Shown here piece after piece: positions 1 through 8,569 of a stretch of 35,692 nucleotides of DNA. Each line of letters starts with the position of its first letter. Positions within the stretch are counted from its first letter, which is position 1. Position numbers and translations under genes: made by a program. Under the pieces are notes generated by a model. It was not told where the DNA came from. It saw only the letters and a program-made list of their open reading frames with translations, and did not search any database. The DNA lies in NCBI GenBank assembly GCA_024279255.1, contig JAJRRT010000083.1:1-35692 (forward strand), read 5' to 3'. This stretch comes from Deltaproteobacteria bacterium (GTDB taxonomy: Bacteria > Desulfobacterota > Desulfuromonadia > Desulfuromonadales > Geopsychrobacteraceae).

Positions 1-555
1 ACTGTCGAAGGTATAATCCCAGACATGCTCTGCAATCATTGTCCGAGTAAGAACCTGATTCGGGCTACGCATAAAGTATTCAAGTAACGCATATTCCTTG
101 GCCGTCAGATCGATCTCTTTCCCTTCGCGCCAAACCTTGTGCGTCACCGGGTCAAGTCTCATTTCACCGAAATAAAGTTCAGCACCACGATCCTGAGAAC
201 CGCGACGGATCAAGGCACGTACCCGAGCAACCAGTTCTGCAAAGGCAAACGGTTTCGTCAGATAATCATCACTCCCGATATCGAGACCCGAGACGATGTC
301 ATCGACAGTATCCCTGGCAGTCAGACAGAGGATCGGTGTTTTGACCTGTTTGGAGCGCAGTTCCCGGATAGCGGTCAGGCCATCTTTCTTGGGCAACATG
401 ACATCCATAAGAATCAGGTCATATGCGGTATTCTCTGCCATATAGACCCCTTCTTCACCGTCATACGCAACATCGACTCCAAATTCTTCTTCTTCCAGTC
501 CTCGCTTAATAAAGCTGGCAACCTTCTTTTCATCTTCTACAACTAAAATTCGCAT
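1..555 (-). CDS. OmpR/PhoB-family response regulator, C-terminus cut by window edge
   Basis: Two-component response regulator: the receiver domain is phosphorylated by a partner histidine kinase and the winged-helix domain binds DNA. Read on the minus strand from ATG at 555, 185 codons stay open to the window edge. The receiver has the acidic pair E7/D8, phospho-acceptor D51 (in LILMDVMLP), T79 and K101 (in LTKPF). A winged helix follows from about residue 125, with the family-typical RLDP, IDLTAKEYALL and RTMIAEHVW motifs. The style is that of the CusR/CopR metal-responsive branch, but the ligand cannot be read from this. AGGAG lies just upstream of the ATG. It follows the DUF299 gene by 53 bases on the same strand. 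The last part of the wing and any downstream kinase gene lie outside the window. Confidence 0.93.
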   Translation of the reverse strand, partial: MRILVVEDEKKVASFIKRGLEEEEFGVDVAYDGEEGVYMAENTAYDLILMDVMLPKKDGLTAIRELRSKQVKTPILCLTARDTVDDIVSGLDIGSDDYLTKPFAFAELVARVRALIRRGSQDRGAELYFGEMRLDPVTHKVWREGKEIDLTAKEYALLEYFMRSPNQVLTRTMIAEHVWDYTFDS

Positions 556-573
556 AGCTCTAACTCCTGTGGG

Positions 574-610
574 GATGATCTGGAGAGATTACCAACTGAT
601 CCAGACCATC
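574..610 (-). other. Intercistronic hairpin between DUF299 gene and response regulator
   Basis: Bases 574-584 pair with 600-610: an 11-bp stem with one G-U on the minus-strand RNA and a 15-base loop. It overlaps the stop codon of the upstream gene and has no following U-run, so it is unlikely to be a full terminator. It could instead affect mRNA stability or separate expression of the two genes. Confidence 0.45.
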
Positions 611-1421
611 AGATTCGGTTAAGTTTCAGTTTATGTAGAATTTCGTTTGCAGTCTCTTCAATCGCTTTTGTAGAAACATCAATAATTGTCCAGCGTTGCT
701 TGCGAAAAAGTCTCCGCGCTGCCCGAATTTCTTCTTCGATTCGCTCATAATCAGCATATTCAGTACGTGGATTTTGCCCCATATTTACCAACCGCGCGGC
801 ACGCATCTCATGCAACCGCTGTGGTTCTATAATCAAACCCGCGACTCTGGACGGATCAACCTTAAGCAACTCTGGTGGAGGGTCGATGCCTGCAACAATC
901 GGTACGTTGGCAACCTTCCACCCTCGATGCGCAAGATAGATCGAAACCGGTGTCTTGCTCGATCGCGACACCCCCGCTAAAACAATATCCGCCTTGTGCA
1001 GGTTTCGACACTCCTGCCCATCATCGTGCTTAACCGTAAACTCAACCGCGTCGATTCGACGAAAATACTCCTCGTCCATCCCGTGCAGCAATCCAGGCAT
1101 CTCCTGCGGAGAATGGCCTAACTGCTCGGCGAGTCGCCGTAACAGTGGAGTCAACAAATCATGGCACGCCAGTCCAAGAGCATCACATTCCTCGTAGGCC
1201 ATTTGAGCCAATTCACTGTTGACCAAAGTAAAAACAACCAGCGCCTGAGATGCCAGTGCCTGATCAAGAATCTCGTAAATCTGATTTTTACTGCGCACAT
1301 TGCTAAATCGTCGCAGAACAGCAGGCTTTTCATGGAATTGGCTCAAAGCGGCCTGAACCATACTTTCGGCCGTTTCACCCGTTGAATCAGAAAGTAGAAA
1401 AACCTCCCAGGGCGAAACCAT
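609..1421 (-). CDS. Pyruvate,phosphate dikinase / PEP synthase regulatory protein (DUF299)
   Basis: Bifunctional serine/threonine kinase and pyrophosphorylase that switches PPDK or PEP synthase on and off by phosphorylating the catalytic-histidine region, controlling the pyruvate to PEP step in the cytoplasm. The protein is 270 residues, the usual length. It opens with [12 protein letters not shown], typical of the family, and carries the P-loop GVSRSSKTP at about residues 150-158, followed by the conserved NVPIV and [11 protein letters not shown] stretches. The start is ATG at 1421, with AGGA 7 bases upstream; an in-frame TTG at 1427 has no advantage. The target enzyme is not in the window, so PPDK versus PEP synthase is open. 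Confidence 0.93.
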   Translation of the reverse strand: MVSPWEVFLLSDSTGETAESMVQAALSQFHEKPAVLRRFSNVRSKNQIYEILDQALASQALVVFTLVNSELAQMAYEECDALGLACHDLLTPLLRRLAEQLGHSPQEMPGLLHGMDEEYFRRIDAVEFTVKHDDGQECRNLHKADIVLAGVSRSSKTPVSIYLAHRGWKVANVPIVAGIDPPPELLKVDPSRVAGLIIEPQRLHEMRAARLVNMGQNPRTEYADYERIEEEIRAARRLFRKQRWTIIDVSTKAIEETANEILHKLKLNRI

Positions 1422-1747
1422 AAGCAATCCTCATGAAAGAACTGTATTACTCTAGCAGAGAGAAACCGCCTTCGCAAGCAATCCTAATAATTTATTAATG
1501 ATTAAAACTGAACCAGCAACAACCATATAGTGCATTTTTTAACGCAAACACTATCCTGTTCTCATTGGCCGGACCTCAGAATTGAGCCAGAAAACCTGCT
1601 TGTTGTCAACCATCAATCTCAAGTTTTTCTCATTTTCAAAAAAGAAAAAGCAATGCGCCTGTCAATAACTGGCAGAAAACTATCCCGTAAACCTCAACCT
1701 CTAATCTAGAGTTGCCTTTAACTCCCCCCGAGTGATATTAAAAAGCC
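1422..1747. other. 326-base divergent intergenic region
   Basis: This separates the minus-strand DUF299 gene from plus-strand prmA and should hold promoters for both. On the minus strand TTGCGA, 17 bases, then TAGAGT just above the DUF299 gene is a weak candidate promoter. I see no convincing promoter for prmA, no ORF with coding character, and only weak AT-rich dyads near 1625-1675. Confidence 0.5.
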
Positions 1748-2671
1748 ATGAAAAATGACGAATGGATTCTTCTCGAAATTACAGTCCCCGCTCCAGCAGT
1801 TGACCTTGTTTGCGATGAACTCTCGGGTTTAGGTTGCGCTGGAACACTGGTCGAAAAACGTGAGCTGGACACATTCACTGTCCCAGACGATGAATTTGAC
1901 CCTAAGGCTGATTTGCAATTACAGGCTTACTTCCCAGCAGAATCGGATTTACCACAACTTCAGATTCAAATTGAGCAGATCCTCGAAAGTTTCCGCCCTA
2001 TTTTTCCGGGGCGTAATTTTCAGCTTGGAGCAAAGCAACAAGTTCGTCAGGAGGATTGGGCCGATGGCTGGAAACAGCACTTTACAACGATGCGGATCGG
2101 CCAGCGACTGATCATCAGACCAAGCTGGGAAAACTACATTCCAAGCCCGAATGAGAAGGTGCTCGAACTCGACCCAGGCATGGCATTTGGTACCGGCAGC
2201 CATGGCACCACCCTGCTCTGCCTTGAGGCCATTGTTGAACTCTTTGATCGTGGAGAGGCACCGCGAAGCTTGCTTGATGTCGGCACAGGGTCTGGCATCC
2301 TTGCGATGGCCGCTGCCGCACTTGGATCAAAAAATATTCTAGCCTGCGACATCGATCCCCTCGCCTGCGAAGTCGCAACAGAAAACTGTCGCAAAAACAA
2401 TCTAGCTCAAGCGATCCAGATCACAAGCGATCCGCTTGAACAGCTTCCCGGCTGCTACGATGTCGTCGTCGCCAATATCCTGGCCGAAGAGAATCTTCGT
2501 CTGGCCGACCAGTTGGTTGCTCACTTGGCTCCCGGTGGTTACCTTTTCCTCTCAGGAATACTCAAGGAAAAGGAGGATATGGTTTGTAACGGTTTCGCGC
2601 ACCAACCTCTCGACCTGCTGAATATCACCCAGCAGGATGAATGGATCTGTCTCATTTGGCGGCGCCGCTGA
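1748..2671 (+). CDS. prmA: Ribosomal protein L11 methyltransferase PrmA
   Basis: SAM-dependent methyltransferase that modifies lysine and N-terminal amino groups of ribosomal protein L11 in the cytoplasm. It is 307 residues. The N-terminal substrate-recognition part (about 1-110) carries the QEDWADGWKQHF motif. The catalytic domain has LELDPGMAFGTGSHGTT, the SAM-binding loop DVGTGSGIL (about residue 177) and the NPPY-like VVANILAE motif. An in-frame stop sits two codons before the ATG, fixing the start, although the ribosome binding site is poor. rsmE begins two bases after its stop, so the two are translationally linked. Confidence 0.96.
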   Translation: MKNDEWILLEITVPAPAVDLVCDELSGLGCAGTLVEKRELDTFTVPDDEFDPKADLQLQAYFPAESDLPQLQIQIEQILESFRPIFPGRNFQLGAKQQVRQEDWADGWKQHFTTMRIGQRLIIRPSWENYIPSPNEKVLELDPGMAFGTGSHGTTLLCLEAIVELFDRGEAPRSLLDVGTGSGILAMAAAALGSKNILACDIDPLACEVATENCRKNNLAQAIQITSDPLEQLPGCYDVVVANILAEENLRLADQLVAHLAPGGYLFLSGILKEKEDMVCNGFAHQPLDLLNITQQDEWICLIWRRR

Positions 2672-2673
2672 AC

Positions 2674-3444
2674 ATGCGACGTTTCTATGCCCCGAACTTT
2701 CCGGAGACTATTGGCTCAATAATCGAGCTCCCTGCCGACATCATACGCCACCAGTCAACGGTATTGCGCCAACAGCACGGAAGCCGCTTTGAACTTTTCG
2801 ATGGCAATGGCTCAGTGGCGGTCTGCGTCCTGGAGCCCGGCGGCAAAATGGCACGCGTCGAGAAGCTCTCTCAGCTTGACCCGCCTTTGCTACAAATAGA
2901 ACTGATACAAGGGCTAGCTAAGGGCGAGAAGTTGGATATGATCTTACAAAAAGGCACCGAGCTCGGGTTGTCGCGATTTGTTCTCACCCCAAGCGAGCGC
3001 ACAATTGTCAAGATTTCAGAATCCAAGAAAATATCCCGCATCGAGCGCTGGCAGAAGATTCTTCTTGAGGCTTGTCGACAATGCGGCCAACCCTTTGCCC
3101 CTGAAATCAAAATCAGCGATAATCTGAACGCCGCACTAGAGAGTGCAACAGGAGAACTCAAGCTAATGCTTTGGGAGGAGGCCAGTGACCCGCTCCCCCA
3201 ACTTCTGCCTGACAAGCCACCCTCATCAATTAGTCTGCTCGTCGGCCCTGAAGGCGGGTTTTCCGCTGCAGAAGCGACTCAGGCACTATCCGCTGGCTTT
3301 AAGCTGGTACGCCTCGGCCCAAGAATTTTACGTACCGAAACCGCCGGACTTGCCATCCTGTCGATTTTACAATATATTTATGGAGATTTTGTCTCAAATG
3401 TGAGCGGATCTTCATCCAGAAAAAAGGGGAAGGACTTGTCATGA
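2674..3444 (+). CDS. rsmE: 16S rRNA m3U1498 methyltransferase RsmE
   Basis: SPOUT-class methyltransferase making N3-methyl-U1498 in 16S rRNA. It is 256 residues from ATG 2674, two bases past the prmA stop; an in-frame ATG at 2641 lies inside prmA and would add residues not expected in the family. The N-terminal PUA-like part runs to about residue 75 (start RRFYAPNF). The C-terminal SPOUT knot shows the signature QKGTELGLSRFV, LLVGPEGGFS (about 190) and LGPRILRTETAGL. The prmA-rsmE pair is a common bacterial arrangement. Its stop overlaps the next start (ATGA), so the following gene is coupled to it. Confidence 0.96.
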   Translation: MRRFYAPNFPETIGSIIELPADIIRHQSTVLRQQHGSRFELFDGNGSVAVCVLEPGGKMARVEKLSQLDPPLLQIELIQGLAKGEKLDMILQKGTELGLSRFVLTPSERTIVKISESKKISRIERWQKILLEACRQCGQPFAPEIKISDNLNAALESATGELKLMLWEEASDPLPQLLPDKPPSSISLLVGPEGGFSAAEATQALSAGFKLVRLGPRILRTETAGLAILSILQYIYGDFVSNVSGSSSRKKGKDLS

Positions 3445-4043
3445 AATGTCCAAAGTGCGGATATAACAGCTTCGATTATCTCGATAGCTGCAAGAAATGC
3501 AGTAAGGACCTGACCGAGCACAAGGCCCGCTTCAACATTCAAAGCATCCTGCTCTCTGAGATGCCAACAGAAACCGTATCAACCAGCACCGAAGAAATTG
3601 TAGCAACGGCAACCGCTGCTGTTGCTATTGACGATTTTGGCGGTGGCGGCGCAGCCGATGTTGATGATTTCGGCTTCGACTTCATGGGAGACAGCGACGA
3701 CGACGAGAATCTCGCCTTCGATGAACTCTTTGAAGAAGTCTCTTCAGAGGATGACATCGAAGAGGCTCTCCCCTCCCCTGAAGCAGAGGCAGAACCCGTC
3801 CCCCTCGATCAGCAACTAGCTGACGAAAATATTTCCGTCAAAAAAGAAACCGTCACTGACGACTTCTCCTTTGACGAAACAGAACCGGACCTTCCTGCAA
3901 CTAAACCGGCTAAAACCACCTCAGATAGCCCGGCTGAATTCGGATTTGATGCCGATGATGATCCTGCGGCTGATATCTTCGCCGAAACTGAAGAGGATTT
4001 TTCCCTCGACGGAATTGATTTTGAGAATCCCGACAAAAACTAA
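3441..4043 (+). CDS. Acidic protein with N-terminal zinc ribbon, function unknown
   Basis: 200 residues. The first 22 hold a Cys4 zinc-ribbon pattern: C3, C6, C17, C20 (CPKC...CKKC). From about residue 50 the chain is strongly acidic and low in complexity, with repeated DDFGF/DDFSF-type blocks rich in Asp, Glu, Phe, Ala and Pro, so it is probably disordered. There is no membrane segment or signal peptide. It overlaps rsmE by 4 bases (ATGA) and is followed by a strong terminator, making it the last gene of the prmA-rsmE unit. I do not recognise a function; the ribbon plus acidic tail suggests a binding or adaptor protein, but this is inference. Confidence 0.85.
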   Translation: MKCPKCGYNSFDYLDSCKKCSKDLTEHKARFNIQSILLSEMPTETVSTSTEEIVATATAAVAIDDFGGGGAADVDDFGFDFMGDSDDDENLAFDELFEEVSSEDDIEEALPSPEAEAEPVPLDQQLADENISVKKETVTDDFSFDETEPDLPATKPAKTTSDSPAEFGFDADDDPAADIFAETEEDFSLDGIDFENPDKN

Positions 4044-4070
4044 AAGATCTCATCGAGAATGACCCCAATA

Positions 4071-4110
4071 CAAAAGGGTGCCACTGCAAACATGCAATGG
4101 CACCCTTTTG
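4071..4110. terminator. Bidirectional intrinsic terminator
   Basis: A 16-base arm (CAAAAGGGTGCCACTG, 4071-4086) pairs with 4095-4110 with one wobble, closing an 8-base loop, and has A and T runs at its ends. It sits between convergent genes and can serve both. Confidence 0.88.
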
Positions 4111-4132
4111 CTATCAAGCATCCCAGACAATG

Positions 4133-4750
4133 TCAGCCCATCCGCAAACGGATAAAACTGGTCCGGTCGGCCGCCTTTAAAAATTCGTTCTCCTGCAACT
4201 CTTCCCCAAGCGTAGAGACTGGTCGCACTCCATAATCGTGCCCCGGATATACGTTAAGGTTTTTCTCTAACTTTTTGAGCCGTTGCAGGCTGTCATACAA
4301 CAGATCAACATCACTCCCCGGCAGATCGGCCCGCCCACAGCGCCCAACAAACAGAGTATCTCCAGTAATCATCCCCGCTCCAGTCTGCAATACAACCGAC
4401 CCCGGCGTGTGTCCTGGCGTATGCATCACTCGAATAGAGCTTTCTCCAACAGGCACCTCAGTCCCTTCGAGCAATTGCTGATCAGCATCTGGCAAGTCGA
4501 GTGGATGCCCCCAATGCGGCACACTGGCCGCAGCCAGAATTTCACCATTACCCGCAATATGATCATGATGGCCATGGGTATTGAGCAGGCCGACAATTTC
4601 AAGCTGATTTTCATGGGCCGCTCCGAGCACAGCCTGAGGCGCTAAAGACGGGTCAACCACCACCGCCTTACGCGTCTGTGCGCAGAACACAAGATAGGCA
4701 AAGTTATCCATCTGCCCGGCTTCTATCTGCAACACCTCCAGCGCTACCAC
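4133..4750 (-). CDS. Metallo-beta-lactamase fold hydrolase (glyoxalase II-like)
   Basis: Binuclear metal hydrolase, probably cytoplasmic, acting on thioesters or related substrates. It is 205 residues. Metal ligands are visible: H59-G-H61-H-D63-H64 (THGHHDH), the second-shell HTPGHTPGS block near residue 115, the bridging Asp in GDTLFVGRCGR, and the last His in YPGHDYG. It has the short single-domain form and lacks the C-terminal helical domain of classical glyoxalase II. The start is GTG at 4750, with GAGGAG 8 bases upstream; it overlaps the end of the small upstream gene by 7 bases. The physiological substrate cannot be told from sequence. Confidence 0.92.
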   Translation of the reverse strand: MVALEVLQIEAGQMDNFAYLVFCAQTRKAVVVDPSLAPQAVLGAAHENQLEIVGLLNTHGHHDHIAGNGEILAAASVPHWGHPLDLPDADQQLLEGTEVPVGESSIRVMHTPGHTPGSVVLQTGAGMITGDTLFVGRCGRADLPGSDVDLLYDSLQRLKKLEKNLNVYPGHDYGVRPVSTLGEELQENEFLKAADRTSFIRLRMG

Positions 4751-4956
4751 GCTTGCGGCTCCTCATGACCAATGCGACAAATCTCACCTTCAATAATCTT
4801 GAATCTGTCTCCAGTTGCCTTGACAAGCCACTCATCCCCTTCGTCTGGGGGTTGCGGAAATTCGCGGCTCCCCAAAAACAGATCACCACCTTCGATCATG
4901 CCCCACCATTCGAGAGCTCCGGTTTGCCAAATTTTTGTTTTCAGATTGTAAGCCAT
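4744..4956 (-). CDS. Small Trp-rich conserved-looking protein of unknown function
   Basis: 70 residues starting at ATG 4956, with a GGGAG ribosome binding site about 10 bases upstream. The composition is protein-like and rich in aromatic residues and Gly (WQTGALEWWGMIEGGDLFL, then GDEWLVKATGDRF), suggesting a small beta-rich fold. There is no signal peptide, membrane segment or Cys. Its last codons contain the GTG start and Shine-Dalgarno of the downstream hydrolase, so the pair is translationally coupled. I do not recognise a named family; a role connected to the hydrolase is inference from coupling only. Confidence 0.75.
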   Translation of the reverse strand: MAYNLKTKIWQTGALEWWGMIEGGDLFLGSREFPQPPDEGDEWLVKATGDRFKIIEGEICRIGHEEPQAW

Positions 4957-4998
4957 TCGCTAAATTCTCCCTTTCATCCTTGCGCCATTGCTTTGCAG

Positions 4999-5028
4999 TT
5001 GTCGCAGAACGCAACACCCGTTTATAAT
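4999..5028 (+). promoter_or_regulatory. Probable sigma70 promoter for the dapF operon
   Basis: TTGTCG at 4999-5004, an 18-base spacer, and a perfect TATAAT at 5023-5028. The start of transcription would be near 5035, leaving a leader of about 38 bases before dapF. Confidence 0.65.
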
Positions 5029-5072
5029 AGCAGAGGATTTTCACTCACGACAACACTCAAGGAGCCTTGTCC

Positions 5073-5918
5073 ATGCGATTTACAAAAATGCACGGCGCTG
5101 GTAACGATTATGTCTATATCGATGGATTCAAGGAGCAGATAACTCATCCGGCTCAACTTGCGATCGCTGTCAGCGACCGTCATTTTGGCATTGGCTCAGA
5201 TGGACTGATTCTGATCCTGCCATCAGACAAGGCCGACCTGCGAATGCAGATGTTCAACGCCGATGGCTCAGAAGCCGAAATGTGTGGCAATGGTATCCGC
5301 TGCGTCTCCAAGTATGCCTGGGACCATGGTTTAGTCGATCGACTCGAAATACGGATAGAAACCGCCGCCGGACTCATGCCGGTGCAAATGTTCTGTGACG
5401 GCAACAACCAAGTTGTAAAAGTTCGCGTCAATATGGGGCAGCCGCGCCTACGCCGCGGTGATCTGCCAATGACTGGTGACCCAAACGCTGAGGCACTGGA
5501 AATTACTCTGCAAGCGGGCAGTCAAACCTTCAAAGCCTGGTGCCTGTCAATGGGTAACCCTCACTGCGTTATTTTCGTCGATGACTGCGAAAATTTTCCG
5601 GTCACCGAGATAGGACCACTGATTGAAAACCATCCACTCTTCCCACAGCGTACAAATGTTGAATTTGTCAGCATCATCTCTGATTGTGAACTGCGCCAAC
5701 GCACCTGGGAGCGGGGTGCCGGGGAAACCCTGGCCTGTGGCACCGGCGCCTCAGCCGTAACCGTGGCCGCTGCTTTGAGCGGACGGACCGGACGAAAAAT
5801 CACAAATCGACTGAGTGGCGGCCTGCTTGAACTCGAATGGGCAGAAGATAACTGTATTTACCTGACCGGCCCGGCAGCCGAGGTCTTCAGTGGCAACTAC
5901 CCGTCGGAGTCGACATGA
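5073..5918 (+). CDS. dapF: Diaminopimelate epimerase DapF
   Basis: Converts LL- to meso-diaminopimelate for lysine and peptidoglycan synthesis, by a cofactor-free two-cysteine mechanism. It is 281 residues from ATG 5073, with AAGGAG 8 bases upstream; an in-frame TTG two codons earlier is less likely. The two half-site motifs are intact: catalytic C71 in EMCGNGIRC and C222 in LACGTGAS, with the N-terminal [10 protein letters not shown] and central MGNPHCV signatures. It heads a tightly packed unit, overlapping the next gene by 4 bases (ATGA). Confidence 0.97.
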   Translation: MRFTKMHGAGNDYVYIDGFKEQITHPAQLAIAVSDRHFGIGSDGLILILPSDKADLRMQMFNADGSEAEMCGNGIRCVSKYAWDHGLVDRLEIRIETAAGLMPVQMFCDGNNQVVKVRVNMGQPRLRRGDLPMTGDPNAEALEITLQAGSQTFKAWCLSMGNPHCVIFVDDCENFPVTEIGPLIENHPLFPQRTNVEFVSIISDCELRQRTWERGAGETLACGTGASAVTVAAALSGRTGRKITNRLSGGLLELEWAEDNCIYLTGPAAEVFSGNYPSEST

Positions 5919-6562
5919 AAGCCTTACTCTTCGACCTCGACAACACCCTCTACCCGGCAGAGAAAAACCTGTTTGCCCTGATTGACGTACGCATCAACCG
6001 CTATATGCAAGAAGTGGTCGGCATCGCCGAGGAGCAGGTCGACACATTGCGGCGCCAGTACTGGCAAGAGTACGGAGCAACCCTGCAGGGGTTAATCCGT
6101 CATTACAGTACCGATGCCGAAGAATATCTAGAATATGTTCATCGCTTCGATATCGGCCAACGTCTCACGCCTGACGTCGAGTTAATTGAGACACTCAAAA
6201 ATATCGACGAACCTTGCTTCGTCTTCACTAACGGCTCACGCCAGCATGCCGAACAAGTCACAACAGCCTTGGGGGTTCGCCAGTATTTTGATGAAATCTT
6301 TGACATCCGTATTGCGGACTACCAACCGAAGCCGAGCCCCTTACCCTACCAACAAGTTCTTAATCGACTCGGCTTGCAGGGTAAGGATTGCGCTATGATC
6401 GAAGACTCACTAGCCAACCTGAAAACTGCCAAAGATTTCGGCATGACCACGCTCCTGGTTGGCCCTGAACAGACAGGCAGCTTTATCGACGCACATTTTG
6501 CACGCCCGGCTGAGATCGGGCCCTGGCTCAAATCACGCGGCACGCAGAACTCAAAATCATGA
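5915..6562 (+). CDS. HAD-superfamily hydrolase, pyrimidine 5'-nucleotidase-like
   Basis: Small phosphatase of the HAD superfamily, 215 residues. Motif I DLDNT gives nucleophile D7 and acid D9 (FDLDNTLYP). The alpha-helical cap lies about 15-90. Motif II is FTNGSR, the conserved Lys is in DYQPKPSP, and the acidic motif III/IV is [17 protein letters not shown]. The start FDLDNTLYP and all-helical cap resemble the SDT1/PPM1-type nucleotidase branch, so the substrate may be a nucleoside monophosphate; this is family knowledge, not proven here. It overlaps both neighbours by 4 bases, so dapF, this gene and nfo should be one transcript. Confidence 0.9.
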   Translation: MKALLFDLDNTLYPAEKNLFALIDVRINRYMQEVVGIAEEQVDTLRRQYWQEYGATLQGLIRHYSTDAEEYLEYVHRFDIGQRLTPDVELIETLKNIDEPCFVFTNGSRQHAEQVTTALGVRQYFDEIFDIRIADYQPKPSPLPYQQVLNRLGLQGKDCAMIEDSLANLKTAKDFGMTTLLVGPEQTGSFIDAHFARPAEIGPWLKSRGTQNSKS

Positions 6563-7419
6563 AGACACAACAGCTGTTCGGATGCCACGTTTCCATCGCC
6601 GGAGGAATAGATAAAAGTGTCGCCCGTGCCGAAAGCCTTCAGCTTGGCGCCATGCAGATCTTCAGTAAAAATGCCAGTCGCTGGCAATCTCCACCTCTTG
6701 ATCAAGAAGCGGTCGAACGTTTCAAAAACGCACGCAGCATATCTTCTATCGGCTATATTGCCGTCCATGATAGTTATCTGATCAACCTCGCCAGCCCCGA
6801 TCAACAGAGCTGGCAGCGCTCAGTCGATGCCTTCAGTGATGAAATTGAGCGCTGCATGACACTCGGCATTGATGACTTGGTGATGCATCCCGGTGCCCAC
6901 CTTGGAAGTGGCGAAGCTGCGGGGTTAAAACAGATCAGCAAAGCCATTGACCAGGCTCGGGAGCGGTCTGGCGACAGAGTACGCATTCTGCTTGAGACCA
7001 CTGCTGGACAAGGGACAAATCTTGGTTGGCGCTTTGAACATCTGGCGGAGATCATTGCTGACTGTCGAAAAGGGAACCTGGCTGTTTGTTTCGACAGTTG
7101 CCACGTTTTTGCCGCAGGATACGACCTGCGCAGCCTGAACGCTGTCAATACTGTCCTCGAAGAGTTCGAAAAACAGATAGGCCTGGACAAACTGGCCCTG
7201 TTTCATCTCAACGACAGCAAAAAAGGTTGCGGCTCACGAGTCGATCGGCACCAGCTTATCGGACAAGGTGAAATTGGTGAGCAGGGCTTCCATGCCCTGC
7301 TGCGCGACTCCCGTTTGACGGGAATTCCAAAAATCATCGAGACTCCAAGCGGGCCCGAGCATCGTGACGACCTGCTCACCCTGACCCTGCTGCGTAAGCT
7401 GAGTCGTGAGGAGATCTAA
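6559..7419 (+). CDS. nfo: Endonuclease IV (deoxyribonuclease IV)
   Basis: AP endonuclease of base excision repair: cuts 5' of abasic sites and removes 3' blocking groups, using a three-zinc centre in a TIM barrel. It is 286 residues, the usual size. Metal-ligand motifs are in order: GCHVSIAGG at the start, [56 protein letters not shown] with GQGEIG, and IETPSG near the end. The start overlaps the stop of the HAD gene (ATGA). The gene runs close to dtd, 4 bases before its ATG. Confidence 0.97.
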   Translation: MKTQQLFGCHVSIAGGIDKSVARAESLQLGAMQIFSKNASRWQSPPLDQEAVERFKNARSISSIGYIAVHDSYLINLASPDQQSWQRSVDAFSDEIERCMTLGIDDLVMHPGAHLGSGEAAGLKQISKAIDQARERSGDRVRILLETTAGQGTNLGWRFEHLAEIIADCRKGNLAVCFDSCHVFAAGYDLRSLNAVNTVLEEFEKQIGLDKLALFHLNDSKKGCGSRVDRHQLIGQGEIGEQGFHALLRDSRLTGIPKIIETPSGPEHRDDLLTLTLLRKLSREEI

Positions 7420-7423
7420 AATA

Positions 7424-7873
7424 ATGAAAGCCGTGATCCAGCGTGTTAACCGAGCCAGGGTTCATGTCGAGGGCCAGCAGATTGCTCAGATCGCTGAAGG
7501 ATTGCTTATCCTGCTAGGGATCGAAAAACAGGACAGCATGGCTGATGCCGAATATTTGGCAGTCAAATCGGTCGGTCTAAGAATCTTCAATGATGATACA
7601 GGTAAGATGAATCTATCTCTGCTTGAGACCGGCGGGGCAGCCCTGATTGTCTCACAATTTACCTTGCTTGGAGACTGTCGCAAAGGACGACGGCCTGGTT
7701 TTTCTCAGGCAGCACTGCCCGCCCAGGCAATTCCACTCTACCAACACTTCATTGAACAACTTCGACAATTGGGAATTCAGGTCGAGACAGGCCAGTTTCA
7801 GGCAGACATGCAGGTTGAATTAATCAATGATGGTCCAGTCACCCTGCTCCTCAACAGCCAAAAACATTCGTAA
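7424..7873 (+). CDS. dtd: D-aminoacyl-tRNA deacylase Dtd
   Basis: Hydrolyses D-aminoacyl-tRNAs and mischarged glycyl-tRNA, a translation quality-control step. It is 149 residues from ATG 7424; an earlier in-frame start would lie inside nfo. Family motifs are present: [13 protein letters not shown] start, [17 protein letters not shown] in the active site, and the cross-subunit NDGPVT near the C-terminus (the Gly-Pro pair that gives chirality rejection). The GAGGAG ribosome binding site lies in the last codons of nfo, about 11 bases upstream. It is the last gene of the dapF unit. Confidence 0.97.
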   Translation: MKAVIQRVNRARVHVEGQQIAQIAEGLLILLGIEKQDSMADAEYLAVKSVGLRIFNDDTGKMNLSLLETGGAALIVSQFTLLGDCRKGRRPGFSQAALPAQAIPLYQHFIEQLRQLGIQVETGQFQADMQVELINDGPVTLLLNSQKHS

Positions 7874-7878
7874 GGCTG

Positions 7879-7941
7879 TTGCCGATAGAAAACTCAGCGG
7901 CTAAAATGGAGTAGGAGCCTATTCTGCAGGTTTAAAACCTG
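7879..7941 (+). promoter_or_regulatory. Candidate promoter plus near-palindrome for the next gene
   Basis: TTGCCG (7879-7884), 17 bases, TAAAAT (7902-7907) is a plausible promoter with a start near 7914. Just downstream is the dyad CAGGTTT-A-AAACCTG (7927-7941), which could be an operator or a leader hairpin. Confidence 0.4.
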
Positions 7942-7957
7942 AGAAGGAACAGACCAG

Positions 7958-8482
7958 ATGAAATATTTCATTTTAACTCTCAGCATCCTGGTGGCCTCAC
8001 TTCTAAACACCTCGGCGGCTGAAAACTATTCATGCCGAGATAGTAAGGGTCGCCTCCATGTCGCTGACAATCTGATGAACCTGCCAGAAGAATGTCGTTA
8101 CAAAGCGGATATCAGTGACCCGAAAGACCCAGGAAAAGTCAATTATGTCCCCCCTGCAGGACAAACCAGCCAGAGCAATAACAGCTTTGAAAGAGCCGTA
8201 CGCCAGGAACAACAGACGATCAGTCAACGTAAGCGCAAGGCGGAAAGCGCAGTTTTACAGGCGGAAAAGCTTGTTAATTCCTATGAAAGTGCGATCCTGA
8301 AGCGTAAGAATGCACTCCGTAGTAAACGTTACGGTTTTCGCAATACAATCATCCAAGCCGATCAAGAAATGCAATCTGCCAGACAAGGGAAACAGATTCT
8401 TATCAAGAAGTTGAAAAAAACTCGTCTCACGTCGACACAACAAGAGCAGATAGAAACGTTATTGAACAAGATTCAAAACTGA
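7958..8482 (+). CDS. Exported DUF4124-like protein with coiled-coil C-terminus
   Basis: 174 residues. A signal peptide is clear (residues 1-20, a hydrophobic core ending NTSAA before ENYSC). The first mature part resembles the DUF4124 pattern: aromatic, Cys, a GRLHVADN segment, then EEC, so the two Cys probably form a disulphide in the periplasm. A low-complexity Pro/Gln/Ser linker (about 50-75) leads to a long basic helical region (80-172) with heptad character, rich in Gln, Lys and Arg. It has its own candidate promoter upstream and a terminator after it. Periplasmic scaffold or envelope roles are possible, but no function can be assigned. Confidence 0.85.
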   Translation: MKYFILTLSILVASLLNTSAAENYSCRDSKGRLHVADNLMNLPEECRYKADISDPKDPGKVNYVPPAGQTSQSNNSFERAVRQEQQTISQRKRKAESAVLQAEKLVNSYESAILKRKNALRSKRYGFRNTIIQADQEMQSARQGKQILIKKLKKTRLTSTQQEQIETLLNKIQN

Positions 8483-8508
8483 ATTGTTGCTCCAGACACA
8501 CCAGACAT

Positions 8509-8548
8509 AAAGAGGCCCCGAAGTTTAACACCCCGAGGCCTCTTTTGT
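8509..8548. terminator. Bidirectional intrinsic terminator
   Basis: AAAGAGGCC (8509-8517) pairs with GGCCTCTTT (8537-8545), with A and T runs outside the stem. It lies between the convergent DUF4124-like gene and trxA. Confidence 0.85.
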
Positions 8549-8569
8549 CTTTATGCCTTGAATAAGTCC

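Noticed and set aside
139..546. Plus-strand open frame of 135 codons
   Set aside because: It is antisense to the response regulator, whose receiver and DNA-binding motifs read cleanly on the minus strand.
1690..1715. CTCTA-ATC-TAGAG dyad upstream of prmA
   Set aside because: The stem is only five pairs, and no promoter or T-run is next to it.
4095..4112. TGGCAC...TTGC string resembling a sigma54 promoter
   Set aside because: The GG to GC spacing is one base short and the string is one arm of a strong terminator.
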